DNA of 64,000 nucleotides from Bosea sp. BIWAKO-01 (GTDB taxonomy: Bacteria > Pseudomonadota > Alphaproteobacteria > Rhizobiales > Beijerinckiaceae), in contig NZ_BCQA01000001.1 in NCBI RefSeq assembly GCF_001748145.1, forward strand, positions 5,792,501-5,856,500, given 5' to 3'. The notes under the pieces are model-generated. The model was given only the letters and a program-made list of their open reading frames with translations. It made no database searches and was not told where the DNA came from. The position numbers were made by a program, and so were the translations under genes. Within the stretch, counting starts at the first letter, position 1, and each line of letters starts with the position of its first letter. This document shows positions 57,592 to 64,000 of this stretch, in pieces.

Positions 57592-58515
57592 CTATACGGG
57601 CTTCTCTTCTTGGCTTCCCTGCATCTGCCGCTGCCTGCGTGTCGCCTGTGCGCGCTCGAGCGATCTCGCCTTTCGTCGGGCGTCGCGCAACTCCTCGATC
57701 GTCGGCTGCCACCACCCCCGGGCAAGATCCGCCCCGCTCGCCGGCTGCCGCGCCGGCCATGTCCGCACCAGCTCGTCATGGCCGGGCCTGCGCCAGCTTG
57801 CCCAGACGAAATCGCCGGTCGCGCCGGCACTCCAGGGGTAATGCTGGTGCAGGCTTTCGTCGTCGACCAGCTCCCCCGTGACTTCGGTGAAGACCAGCGC
57901 GCCGGCATGGGACATCAATGGGCGGTCGCCGGGTGGGAGCTGACTGGCAAGGACGGGGTAGCGATGGCGTTGCCGCTCCCTGGCTTTCGCGCGCAACGCG
58001 TGGTGCTCTGCCGAGCCCTTCAGCTCGTCTCGCCGCCGCTTCCGCTCCGCCGGCTCGGCGCGGCGGGCGGCCTCCTCGATCGCCGGCCAGCGGCGCCGCA
58101 GCTCCTCGAACGAGCGATAGGGAATGCGCCAGAGCCTTTCCTCGCCGTCCCACCAGGCCCAGGGTACGGCGCGCAATTCCGAGACGATGGTCCTGGAATA
58201 AGGCGTACGGACCATGAGGTCCTCTGCCGGCGCGAGATAGTCGCTCACGATCGGATCGAATGCGAAGGCGTCCCTGCCGCGCGCATCGGCATGGGCGAGA
58301 ACGCCAGAAAGCTCGCGCTGCAGCCAGCGATCGAGCCGCCTCTCGGCCGTGCTCCCCGGCACGAACCAGGCATGGCGATCATCGCGCCAGCGCGCCCGGG
58401 GAAAGGCCGTGCGGAAGCGCTCGACCAGTGCAGCGTCAAAGGGGAAGGACGCGGTCGCGCCGGCCCTGTCCTCGCCGGCCGGTTCGACGGTGATGCTGTC
58501 TCGCGGGGATGGCAT
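57592..58515 (-). CDS. Hypothetical protein with two Trp-rich repeats
   Basis: A 307-residue soluble protein with no recognised full-length family. Two similar blocks are seen: FPRARWRDDRHAWFVPGSTA with RRLDRWLQRE (about 36-70) and VPWAWWDGEERLWRIPYRSF with EELRRRWPAI (about 117-147). Each reads W-x(5-6)-W-x-[VI]-P followed by an L-rich helix, somewhat like HARP-type motifs in DNA-helicase proteins. The C-terminal 40 residues are strongly basic and probably helical. It could bind nucleic acid, but this is a guess. Confidence 0.6.
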   Translation of the reverse strand: MPSPRDSITVEPAGEDRAGATASFPFDAALVERFRTAFPRARWRDDRHAWFVPGSTAERRLDRWLQRELSGVLAHADARGRDAFAFDPIVSDYLAPAEDLMVRTPYSRTIVSELRAVPWAWWDGEERLWRIPYRSFEELRRRWPAIEEAARRAEPAERKRRRDELKGSAEHHALRAKARERQRHRYPVLASQLPPGDRPLMSHAGALVFTEVTGELVDDESLHQHYPWSAGATGDFVWASWRRPGHDELVRTWPARQPASGADLARGWWQPTIEELRDARRKARSLERAQATRRQRQMQGSQEEKPV

Positions 58516-58626
58516 CGCGGCTCCGCCCTTGCCCTCGATATGCGAACTCAGCGCAGGAAGAGGTCAGGAAGCAACATCAACTGCACCGAAATTGTTCAAA
58601 CCGGCAGGACAGCTCTCCGCGCCATC

Positions 58627-59541
58627 TCATTCCGGGCAGACTGGAAGGTCCGCCAGCCGGGTGCGAAGGCGTGGGGCGACCCAATCCAGGAAGGAGCGCG
58701 CCTTGACCGGCAGTTGGCCCTGGGCGGCGTAGACCAGCTGAACCGGGATCGGTTCCGGCGCGAACGCTTCGAGCAGCGGCACGAGAGCGCCTGACCGCAG
58801 CTCATCGACGATCTGATAGGACAGCACCCGCGCCACCCCCAGGCCAGCCACGGCCGCATCGACGGCCGCTTCGGTCGAGTTGACTGCCAGGCGCGTGCGC
58901 GGCTCCACCGAAAGCGCGGTCGTATCGCCACGGTAGCGCCATTCCGGAGAGGTCGAGAAGCCGCGGAACGTGATGCCGTCATGCTCGCGCAGGTCCTCGG
59001 GGACGGCGGGACGACCGTGCCGCGTCAGGTAGTCCGGGCTGGCGCAGATCACGCGCCTGACCTGGCCGACGCGCATCGCCATCAGGTTGCTGTCTTCGAG
59101 ATGGCCCAGGCGCACGCCGATATCCAGGTGCTCCTCCAGCAGATTGACGTGACGATCGATCAGGAACAGGCGCAGATCGATCCTTGCGAATTCAGACAGG
59201 AACCCGGCCGCGACGGGGAGCACATGGCGACGCCCAAAGACGACCGGCGCCGTTACCGAGAGCTCGCCGCGTGGTTCGCTGTACTCGCCGGAAGCGGCCC
59301 GCTCCGCCTCCTCGACCTGTTCCAGGATTCGCCTGGACATGGCGACGTAGTCTCGACCTGCATCCGTCAACGCGATCCGTCGGCTGGTGCGAACGAGAAG
59401 ACGGGTTCCCAGATGCTGTTCGAGATCGGCCACCTTCCGGCTGACGGTGGTGAGCGGCGCGCGCAGACGACGCGCTCCAGCCGAAAGGCTGCCCTCGTCG
59501 ACGACCGCGAGAAGCACCGACATCGCGTCGAAGCGATCCAT
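58627..59541 (-). CDS. LysR-family transcriptional regulator
   Basis: A 304-residue regulator. The helix-turn-helix is at the N-terminus (AMSVLLAVVDEGSLSAGARR, TTVSRKVADLEQHLGTRLLV), followed by an effector domain with RGELSVTAPVVFGRRHVLP typical of the AaeR/CrgA-like group. It is divergent from the MBL-fold hydrolase across 135 bases and probably regulates it. The ATG at 59541 begins the family N-terminus; an upstream in-frame extension to 59772 is unlikely. Confidence 0.9.
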   Translation of the reverse strand: MDRFDAMSVLLAVVDEGSLSAGARRLRAPLTTVSRKVADLEQHLGTRLLVRTSRRIALTDAGRDYVAMSRRILEQVEEAERAASGEYSEPRGELSVTAPVVFGRRHVLPVAAGFLSEFARIDLRLFLIDRHVNLLEEHLDIGVRLGHLEDSNLMAMRVGQVRRVICASPDYLTRHGRPAVPEDLREHDGITFRGFSTSPEWRYRGDTTALSVEPRTRLAVNSTEAAVDAAVAGLGVARVLSYQIVDELRSGALVPLLEAFAPEPIPVQLVYAAQGQLPVKARSFLDWVAPRLRTRLADLPVCPE

Positions 59542-59676
59542 TCCAGCCTCCCGAATTCCGGGAGGAAACATCCCGATTTCTCTGGATACCTCAGATTCAA
59601 GGAAGGCTCTAGCGTGATCCTCACCCCCGCGTGGTGCGAGCCTGAAAGACTGCCCTGCGCAGCATAGGAGCCTTCG

Positions 59677-60648
59677 ATGACCGTCCTGTCCCGTCGCGCC
59701 TTCGCGCTTTCCGTTCCCGCGCTTTCCCTTGCAGGTGCGTCCGTGCTGCCCGCCGGCGGCGCGATCGCTCAAGCGCAGCCGCCCGCGTCGAGGGCTGTTC
59801 CCCCATTGGCGCGGGTCTCCATTGGCCGGTTCACGGTGACCGCGCTGACCGACGGCTTCGCCGACATGCCGTTCTCCTATTTCGTGGGCCGTCAGCCCAA
59901 GGAGATCGAAGAGGCGGCCGCGGCGCAGTTCGCAGCCAGGCCCGGCGGCATCCGCCTGGTGTTTACGCAGTACCTGATCGAGGATGGCGAGCGGCGCATC
60001 CTGATCGATACGGGCCCGGCCGGCCTGATCGGAGAGAGCGGGAAGCTGCCCTCAGCCCTGGACGCGATCGGGGTCAGGCCGGAGAGCATCGACGCGGTCA
60101 TCGTGACCCATATGCATCGTGACCATATCGGGGGCCTGGTGGCCGGCGGGCGCCGGAACTTCCCGAATGCAGAGATCTATGTCGACAGGCGTGAAGTCGC
60201 TCACTGGACCGATCCGGCGAAGCGCTCGGCGGCTCCTGACTTCCTGAAGAGCAGCTTCGATGCATCGGCCGAGGTCATCCGCCTTTATCCGAAGCTGCAG
60301 GCGATCGATGGCGAGCGCAGCCTTGCGCGCGGCGTTTCGATCGTCGACCTGACGGGCCATACCCCCGGACATATCGGGGTGCGCATCGAGGACGGCGGCA
60401 AGAGCCTGATGATGGTCTCGGACATGCTCTTCCATCCCTCGCTCCATCCGGCCGCCACCGATATCGGCTTCGTCTTCGAGCAGGATCCGGAGGCGGCCCG
60501 CGCGATGCGCGCCCGCTTCTTCCCGCGCGCGGCCGAGGAGAAGGCCTTGATTGCCGCCACCCACATGCCCTTCCCGGGGCTGGGCCACATCGTTTCCGAG
60601 GGCGGCCGGTTGCGCTGGCTTGCTGCGGAATGGGCCTACCAGGCCTAA
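59677..60648 (+). CDS. Tat-exported MBL-fold metallo-hydrolase
   Basis: A 323-residue periplasmic zinc hydrolase. The signal has twin arginines (LSRRAFALSVPALSLAGASV) and is cleaved near AIAQA. Metal-binding residues His145, His147, Asp149 and His150 are in VTHMHRDHIGG, with further ligands in DLTGHTPGHIGV and ATHMPFPGLGH. The core is of the glyoxalase II-like MBL class (AHL lactonases, quorum-quenching type and others). It lies opposite a LysR regulator. Confidence 0.88.
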   Translation: MTVLSRRAFALSVPALSLAGASVLPAGGAIAQAQPPASRAVPPLARVSIGRFTVTALTDGFADMPFSYFVGRQPKEIEEAAAAQFAARPGGIRLVFTQYLIEDGERRILIDTGPAGLIGESGKLPSALDAIGVRPESIDAVIVTHMHRDHIGGLVAGGRRNFPNAEIYVDRREVAHWTDPAKRSAAPDFLKSSFDASAEVIRLYPKLQAIDGERSLARGVSIVDLTGHTPGHIGVRIEDGGKSLMMVSDMLFHPSLHPAATDIGFVFEQDPEAARAMRARFFPRAAEEKALIAATHMPFPGLGHIVSEGGRLRWLAAEWAYQA

Positions 60649-60718
60649 ACGGCCTGGTCGCGCCAGGCGCTATTGCTCCGAGCCGGCGGCTGCGCCGGCT
60701 CGGCTATCGGAGGTTCGC

Positions 60719-61363
60719 ATGCTTCACAAATATCTTGAGATCGCTTCGACCCCGGCCGTCAAAGCTGCGCGCCAGCACTATGGCAGCGCTGGTCAATACG
60801 CACGGATCGACGGCACGCTCGATCCTGGCGCCACGCCCCGAAATCACCTGCTCGGACCGGACGAGGAGGCGTTCATCGCTCAACGCGGCGAGTTCTATCT
60901 CGCCTCGGTCTCCGAGACGGGCTGGCCCTATCTCCAGTTCCGCGGCGGACCGGCCGGCTTCTTGCGGGTTCTCGACAGCAAGACGCTGGGCTTCGCGGAT
61001 TTCCGCGGCAATCGGCAATACATCACGACGGGCAATGTCGCCGGCAACGACCGGGTGTCGCTCTTCCTGATGGATTATGCCCATCAACGCCGTCTGAAGA
61101 TCTTTGGACATATGCATGTCGTCGACGCGCCCGCCGACACGGCGCTGGCGGCCAGGCTGAGCGTCCCGGGCTATGACGCCCGTGTCGAACGGGCTGTCAC
61201 GATCACGATCGAGGGCTTCGACTGGAACTGTCCGCAGCACATCACGCCGCGTTACAGCGAGGCCGAGCTCGCCGAATGGCTGGAGCCGGTCAAAAGCAGA
61301 TTGCAGTTTCTCGAAGAGGAGAACCGCAAATTGAAGGAGCGCCTGGCCTCGGGGGCGGCATGA
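60719..61363 (+). CDS. Pyridoxamine 5'-phosphate oxidase-related flavin-binding protein
   Basis: A 214-residue protein of the split-barrel PNPOx-like group. FMN-binding segments are FYLASVSETGWPYLQFRGGP, LGFADFRGNRQYITTGNV and VSLFLMDYAHQRRLKIFGHM, and a C-terminal coiled helix LEPVKSRLQFLEEENRKLKE follows. These proteins reduce diverse small molecules or act as general FMN reductases. GGAGG precedes the ATG at 60719 (six bases). It is downstream of the MBL gene by 70 bases in the same direction. Confidence 0.85.
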   Translation: MLHKYLEIASTPAVKAARQHYGSAGQYARIDGTLDPGATPRNHLLGPDEEAFIAQRGEFYLASVSETGWPYLQFRGGPAGFLRVLDSKTLGFADFRGNRQYITTGNVAGNDRVSLFLMDYAHQRRLKIFGHMHVVDAPADTALAARLSVPGYDARVERAVTITIEGFDWNCPQHITPRYSEAELAEWLEPVKSRLQFLEEENRKLKERLASGAA

Positions 61364-61520
61364 CCGCATCGTCGAGCCACGACGGTTAGTGCCGGTCCCC
61401 CGCAAGGCGATGGATTCACCCTGATTGCGGACTGCAAATATACCAGGATCCAGCCAGCCGGTACCGCTGCTACCAATGTGCCAGACACGACATCCAGAAA
61501 CCAACGCTACAGGGCATCCC

Positions 61521-62291
61521 ATGAAACTCGGCTTCATCGGCACAGGAGCGCTCACGGCCGCGATCGTCACCGGGCTTCGATCGGCCGCGGACCGGTCCGT
61601 GTCCGTCGTCCTGTCGCCGCGCAACGAAGAGATCGCTGCCAGCCTGGCTTCCCGCTACCAGGATGTCCGCGTTGCGTCGGACAACCAGGCCGTTCTCGAC
61701 GATTGCGACACCGTCATGCTCGCGGTTCGTCCGCAAATTGCGCATGAGGTGGTGCCGGACTTGCGGTTTCGCCCTGATCACCATGTCGTCAGCCTGATCG
61801 CGACGCTGCCGCTCGAGACGATAGCCACCCTGACCGCTCCCGCCGGGCACGTGACGAAAGCCCTGCCCATGCCCATGATCGCGCATCGGCAGGGAGCGAC
61901 GATCATCTACCCGCCAGATCCAGCTGTGGCGGCCTTGTTTGGCGCGCTGGGACAGGTGATCGAGGTCGAGGATCCCGGCAAGTTCGATGCGCTGAGTGTC
62001 GTGACGGCGACATATGCCAGCTACTTCAAGTATCTCGACACCATTCACGGATGGCTGAAGGACCGCGGCGTGGAGAGCGCGCAGGCGCGCGATTACATCG
62101 CCTGCCTGTTCAAGGCGCTGGCATCCGCCCCGGAGGCTGCGCCGGGTGCCGACTTCATGCACCTGGCGGAAGAGTATGCGACGCGCGGCGGCATCAACGA
62201 GCAGGTCTTGCGCGCGCTCACGGATCGCCGCGTATTCGAGGTCTTCTCAGACAGTCTCGACGACGTGCATCGCCGCATCGCCGCTGCGTGA
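61521..62291 (+). CDS. Pyrroline-5-carboxylate reductase-like protein
   Basis: NADP-dependent oxidoreductase, 256 residues, similar to ProC. The Rossmann motif is GFIGTGALTAAIVTGL at 4-19, PRNEEIAASLASRYQ supplies NADP contacts, AVRPQIAHEVVPDL is the conserved helix, and the C-terminal dimer domain carries the family signature near EYATRGGINEQVLRALTD. Function may be proline synthesis or reduction of another imine, as the active-site segment differs from textbook ProC (GGINEQ in place of GGTT). The ATG at 61521 begins directly at the Rossmann strand. Confidence 0.85.
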   Translation: MKLGFIGTGALTAAIVTGLRSAADRSVSVVLSPRNEEIAASLASRYQDVRVASDNQAVLDDCDTVMLAVRPQIAHEVVPDLRFRPDHHVVSLIATLPLETIATLTAPAGHVTKALPMPMIAHRQGATIIYPPDPAVAALFGALGQVIEVEDPGKFDALSVVTATYASYFKYLDTIHGWLKDRGVESAQARDYIACLFKALASAPEAAPGADFMHLAEEYATRGGINEQVLRALTDRRVFEVFSDSLDDVHRRIAAA

Positions 62292-62367
62292 GCCACGACC
62301 AGCCCGCTCGCAGACGCCCGGCAGGAAGCCGGGAATCCGCGAATTTCCGGGCGTGCCTGCCGATCAC

Positions 62368-62796
62368 TCAGAATGTGATCTTCACCGATGGCGCGCTCCG
62401 TTCGGCCTCGCCATGGAAGACGGCCTCGATATTGTTGCCGGCGGGATCGAGCAGGAAGGCGGCGTAATAGCCGGGATGATAGGGGCGCTCGCCCGGCGCG
62501 CCGTTATCCCGGAAGCCGCTGTCGAGGCCAGCCTTGTAGAACGCGTCGACCATGGCGCGGTTCCTGGCCTGGAAGGCGATATGATGCCGGCCCGTGAGCT
62601 GGCCCTGCGCTGCCTTGCTCTGCGCGCTCGAGACGAATAGTTCGTCCACCCAGAAATAATCCTCGGCCGTCCCGCCGATCGGAATGTGGAGTTCGCGCAA
62701 GATGCCCTCGTAGAAGCGGCGGCAGGCGCCGAGATCCGCGACAACGAGCTGGATATGATCGATCAGCCGGCCGCGATGTAGTTCCTGGGTTTCCAT
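62368..62796 (-). CDS. VOC (glyoxalase/dioxygenase-fold) protein
   Basis: A 142-residue protein of the vicinal oxygen chelate superfamily. The N-terminal beta-alpha-beta module begins LIDHIQLVVADLGACRRFYE with a metal His, the second begins HHIAFQARNRAMVDAFYK, and Glu in NNIEAVFHG is a third ligand. The start at METQELHRG follows GGGAGGA at suitable spacing. Families include glyoxalase I and extradiol dioxygenases; no substrate can be assigned. Confidence 0.83.
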   Translation of the reverse strand: METQELHRGRLIDHIQLVVADLGACRRFYEGILRELHIPIGGTAEDYFWVDELFVSSAQSKAAQGQLTGRHHIAFQARNRAMVDAFYKAGLDSGFRDNGAPGERPYHPGYYAAFLLDPAGNNIEAVFHGEAERSAPSVKITF

Positions 62797-62978
62797 CTGT
62801 TCCTCCCGATTGCGCATCGACTCAGGCGGGACAGCGTGGTTCCAGGCCGCGACGAGATCTGGCAGGACCCGGCAGCCTCGTGAACCCCTCGCCCGATGAC
62901 GAACCGGCTCCGGATGACCGGAGCCAGTCGCTGGAGGTGTCGACGGTCACGGGCTCTGCCGGTCATGCACGAGCGGGA

Positions 62979-63467
62979 TCAGGCGCCGGCGGAGGGGAGC
63001 CTGCCATCGGGCGTATAGCGATCCACGGCGTCAGGCAGTTGCCGGGATAGCCGGGACAGCAGCTCGTCGCGGGACAGGCCCGTCTGGCGTTCGAGCCTGG
63101 CCAGGACATCGGGTCCGATCGCCTGTTCCAGATCCGGGGGCGCAACCTCCTGATTGGCGCCCTGGCGCACCCAGGAATCGGCCTTTTCACCCTGGCCGGC
63201 CTGTTTGAAGCGATCGATCAACTCGCCCAGACCTCCGTTCAGGAAGCCGCCGATCCCGCCCGCGCCCAATGTGCCGCCGAGATTGCCGAGCACGGAATCT
63301 GCGCCTTTCGGGATGTCGCCGGCGGGCGCCCCGGTTGGGGTCGGCTGACTGGGCTGAGTGACCTGGCCGAGCCACTCTGCGATCTTGTCCTTGTTCTGGT
63401 AGCCTGCGAGGGCCAGCAGGCCCAGCAGCGCCGTCATCGACGGAAAGCCCTGGTTGTCGTCGCTCAT
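62979..63467 (-). CDS. YidB/DUF937 family protein
   Basis: A 162-residue cytoplasmic protein. A low-complexity region rich in Gly ([19 protein letters not shown]) precedes the conserved C-terminal helical domain: [60 protein letters not shown] and a YTPDGRLP tail, matching YidB-family proteins. The function is unknown. It follows the GlsB-like gene in the same direction by 23 bases. Confidence 0.85.
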   Translation of the reverse strand: MSDDNQGFPSMTALLGLLALAGYQNKDKIAEWLGQVTQPSQPTPTGAPAGDIPKGADSVLGNLGGTLGAGGIGGFLNGGLGELIDRFKQAGQGEKADSWVRQGANQEVAPPDLEQAIGPDVLARLERQTGLSRDELLSRLSRQLPDAVDRYTPDGRLPSAGA

Positions 63468-63490
63468 GCTGTTTGCTCCTGCTGCCGGGG

Positions 63491-63751
63491 TTAGACGGTG
63501 TGTCGGCGGTTCGCGAAAAACGCCCACACCGCCAGGACGACGACGGCGCCGATAATGGCCCCGATCAGGCCAGCACCTTCGCCTGGGGCGTACCAATGCA
63601 TGGCCTGCCCAATGTATGTGGCCACGAAGGCGCCCACGATCCCGAGGATGGTGGTGAGAATGAAGCCCGAAGGCTCATTCGATCCAGGTGTCAGAAATTT
63701 GGCGACCACGCCGGCGAGAAAGCCGACGAGGATGGTCCCGAGAATGCCCAT
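63491..63751 (-). CDS. GlsB/YeaQ/YmgE family membrane protein
   Basis: Transglycosylase-associated-type small inner-membrane protein of 86 residues with three hydrophobic helices: [40 protein letters not shown] and [20 protein letters not shown]. It matches GlsB/YeaQ proteins, often induced by stress and stationary phase. A GGAGG ribosome-binding site precedes the ATG at 63751. The downstream YidB-like gene is probably co-transcribed. Confidence 0.92.
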   Translation of the reverse strand: MGILGTILVGFLAGVVAKFLTPGSNEPSGFILTTILGIVGAFVATYIGQAMHWYAPGEGAGLIGAIIGAVVVLAVWAFFANRRHTV

Positions 63752-63964
63752 AATGTCCTCCCTCAAGCGCCTGGTCACATTCGAAGCTTGGCCACATCTG
63801 AAGGCGCAAGAGCCGCCGCAAGCGACGCGCAAGCGCAGATCCTGAACCGGCGAACGGCACAGAGGTTCCCTTGGGTTCGCCAGCCCGGGCGAATCCGCGC
63901 CGGCGGTTCGGAACGAAACCACTGCCAACTCCGTTTGGATCGCTGGGACAGTCCGGAGTTCAAG

Positions 63965-64000
63965 ATGAAGCTGATCGCATCGGCCCAACTCGTCTATGGC
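63965..64000 (+). CDS. Possible start of a gene cut by the window edge
   Basis: An ATG at 63965 begins MKLIASAQLVYG, with CGGAG eight bases upstream. It is only 12 codons long before the window ends, so product and even reality are uncertain. Confidence 0.2.
   Translation, partial: MKLIASAQLVYG

Overview
The window is 64 kb of GC-rich (roughly 65%) bacterial chromosome with dense, mostly short-gapped operons. It suggests an alphaproteobacterium of the order Hyphomicrobiales, perhaps Bosea-like. This rests on gene content (a minCDE operon with a CtrA-like half-site and a GANTC site upstream, oxyR divergent from katG, a DUF3008 small protein, a small protein ending in an ETFPASDPVA motif, many ABC importers and GntR/LysR/LacI regulators) and is an inference. 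No rRNA, tRNA, CRISPR array or prophage was seen.

Layout. 1-4.3 kb: an iron(III)-type (Fbp-like) ABC importer whose permease (cut by the window edge) and ATPase are divergent from the binding protein, which is followed by a PP2C-like gene. 4.5-5.3 kb: a GNAT acetyltransferase. 5.8-7.7 kb: minC-minD-minE for division-site selection. 7.8-14.3 kb: one leftward sugar operon (LacI regulator, binding protein, two permeases, ATPase with a TTG start, GH63-like glycosidase) with a perfect 14-bp operator-like palindrome ahead of the regulator. 14.4-17.8 kb: oxyR/katG peroxide defence. 18-27.7 kb: htpG, a HAD phosphatase, an Orn/Lys/Arg decarboxylase with a downstream acetyltransferase, polyphosphate kinase 2, an MltF-like lytic transglycosylase and an outer-membrane transporter-like protein.

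28-39.8 kb is a catabolic block: two peptide-type (family 5) binding proteins without any permease or ATPase, a gamma-glutamyltransferase, a beta-lactamase-fold hydrolase, an IPMDH/tartrate-dehydrogenase-like enzyme, a cupin, an alpha/beta hydrolase, an SGNH hydrolase and two GntR regulators, each regulator next to a clear inverted repeat. 40-50.7 kb carries an HD-domain hydrolase, a large multicopper oxidase, a Tat-exported epoxide-hydrolase-like enzyme, a mini K+ channel, a cluster of small stress-type proteins including a paralogous pair, and a sorbosone-dehydrogenase-like lipoprotein.

50.8-54.7 kb looks accessory: a hypothetical gene whose 3' end recurs as a decayed copy 3.4 kb away, a two-gene module of a ParD-like antitoxin and a methionine aminopeptidase under a perfect 9-3-9 inverted repeat, a truncated IS5/IS427-type element, and a DapF homologue with serine at the second catalytic cysteine position. 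55-64 kb returns to ordinary chromosome: DUF1345 protein, glucan biosynthesis protein OpgG/OpgD, LysR divergent from a Tat-exported MBL hydrolase, a PNPOx-like flavoprotein, a ProC-like reductase, a VOC protein, a YidB-like protein and a GlsB/YeaQ membrane protein.

The best candidate for an under-described system is the ParD-like/methionine-aminopeptidase module at 52.2-52.45 kb.
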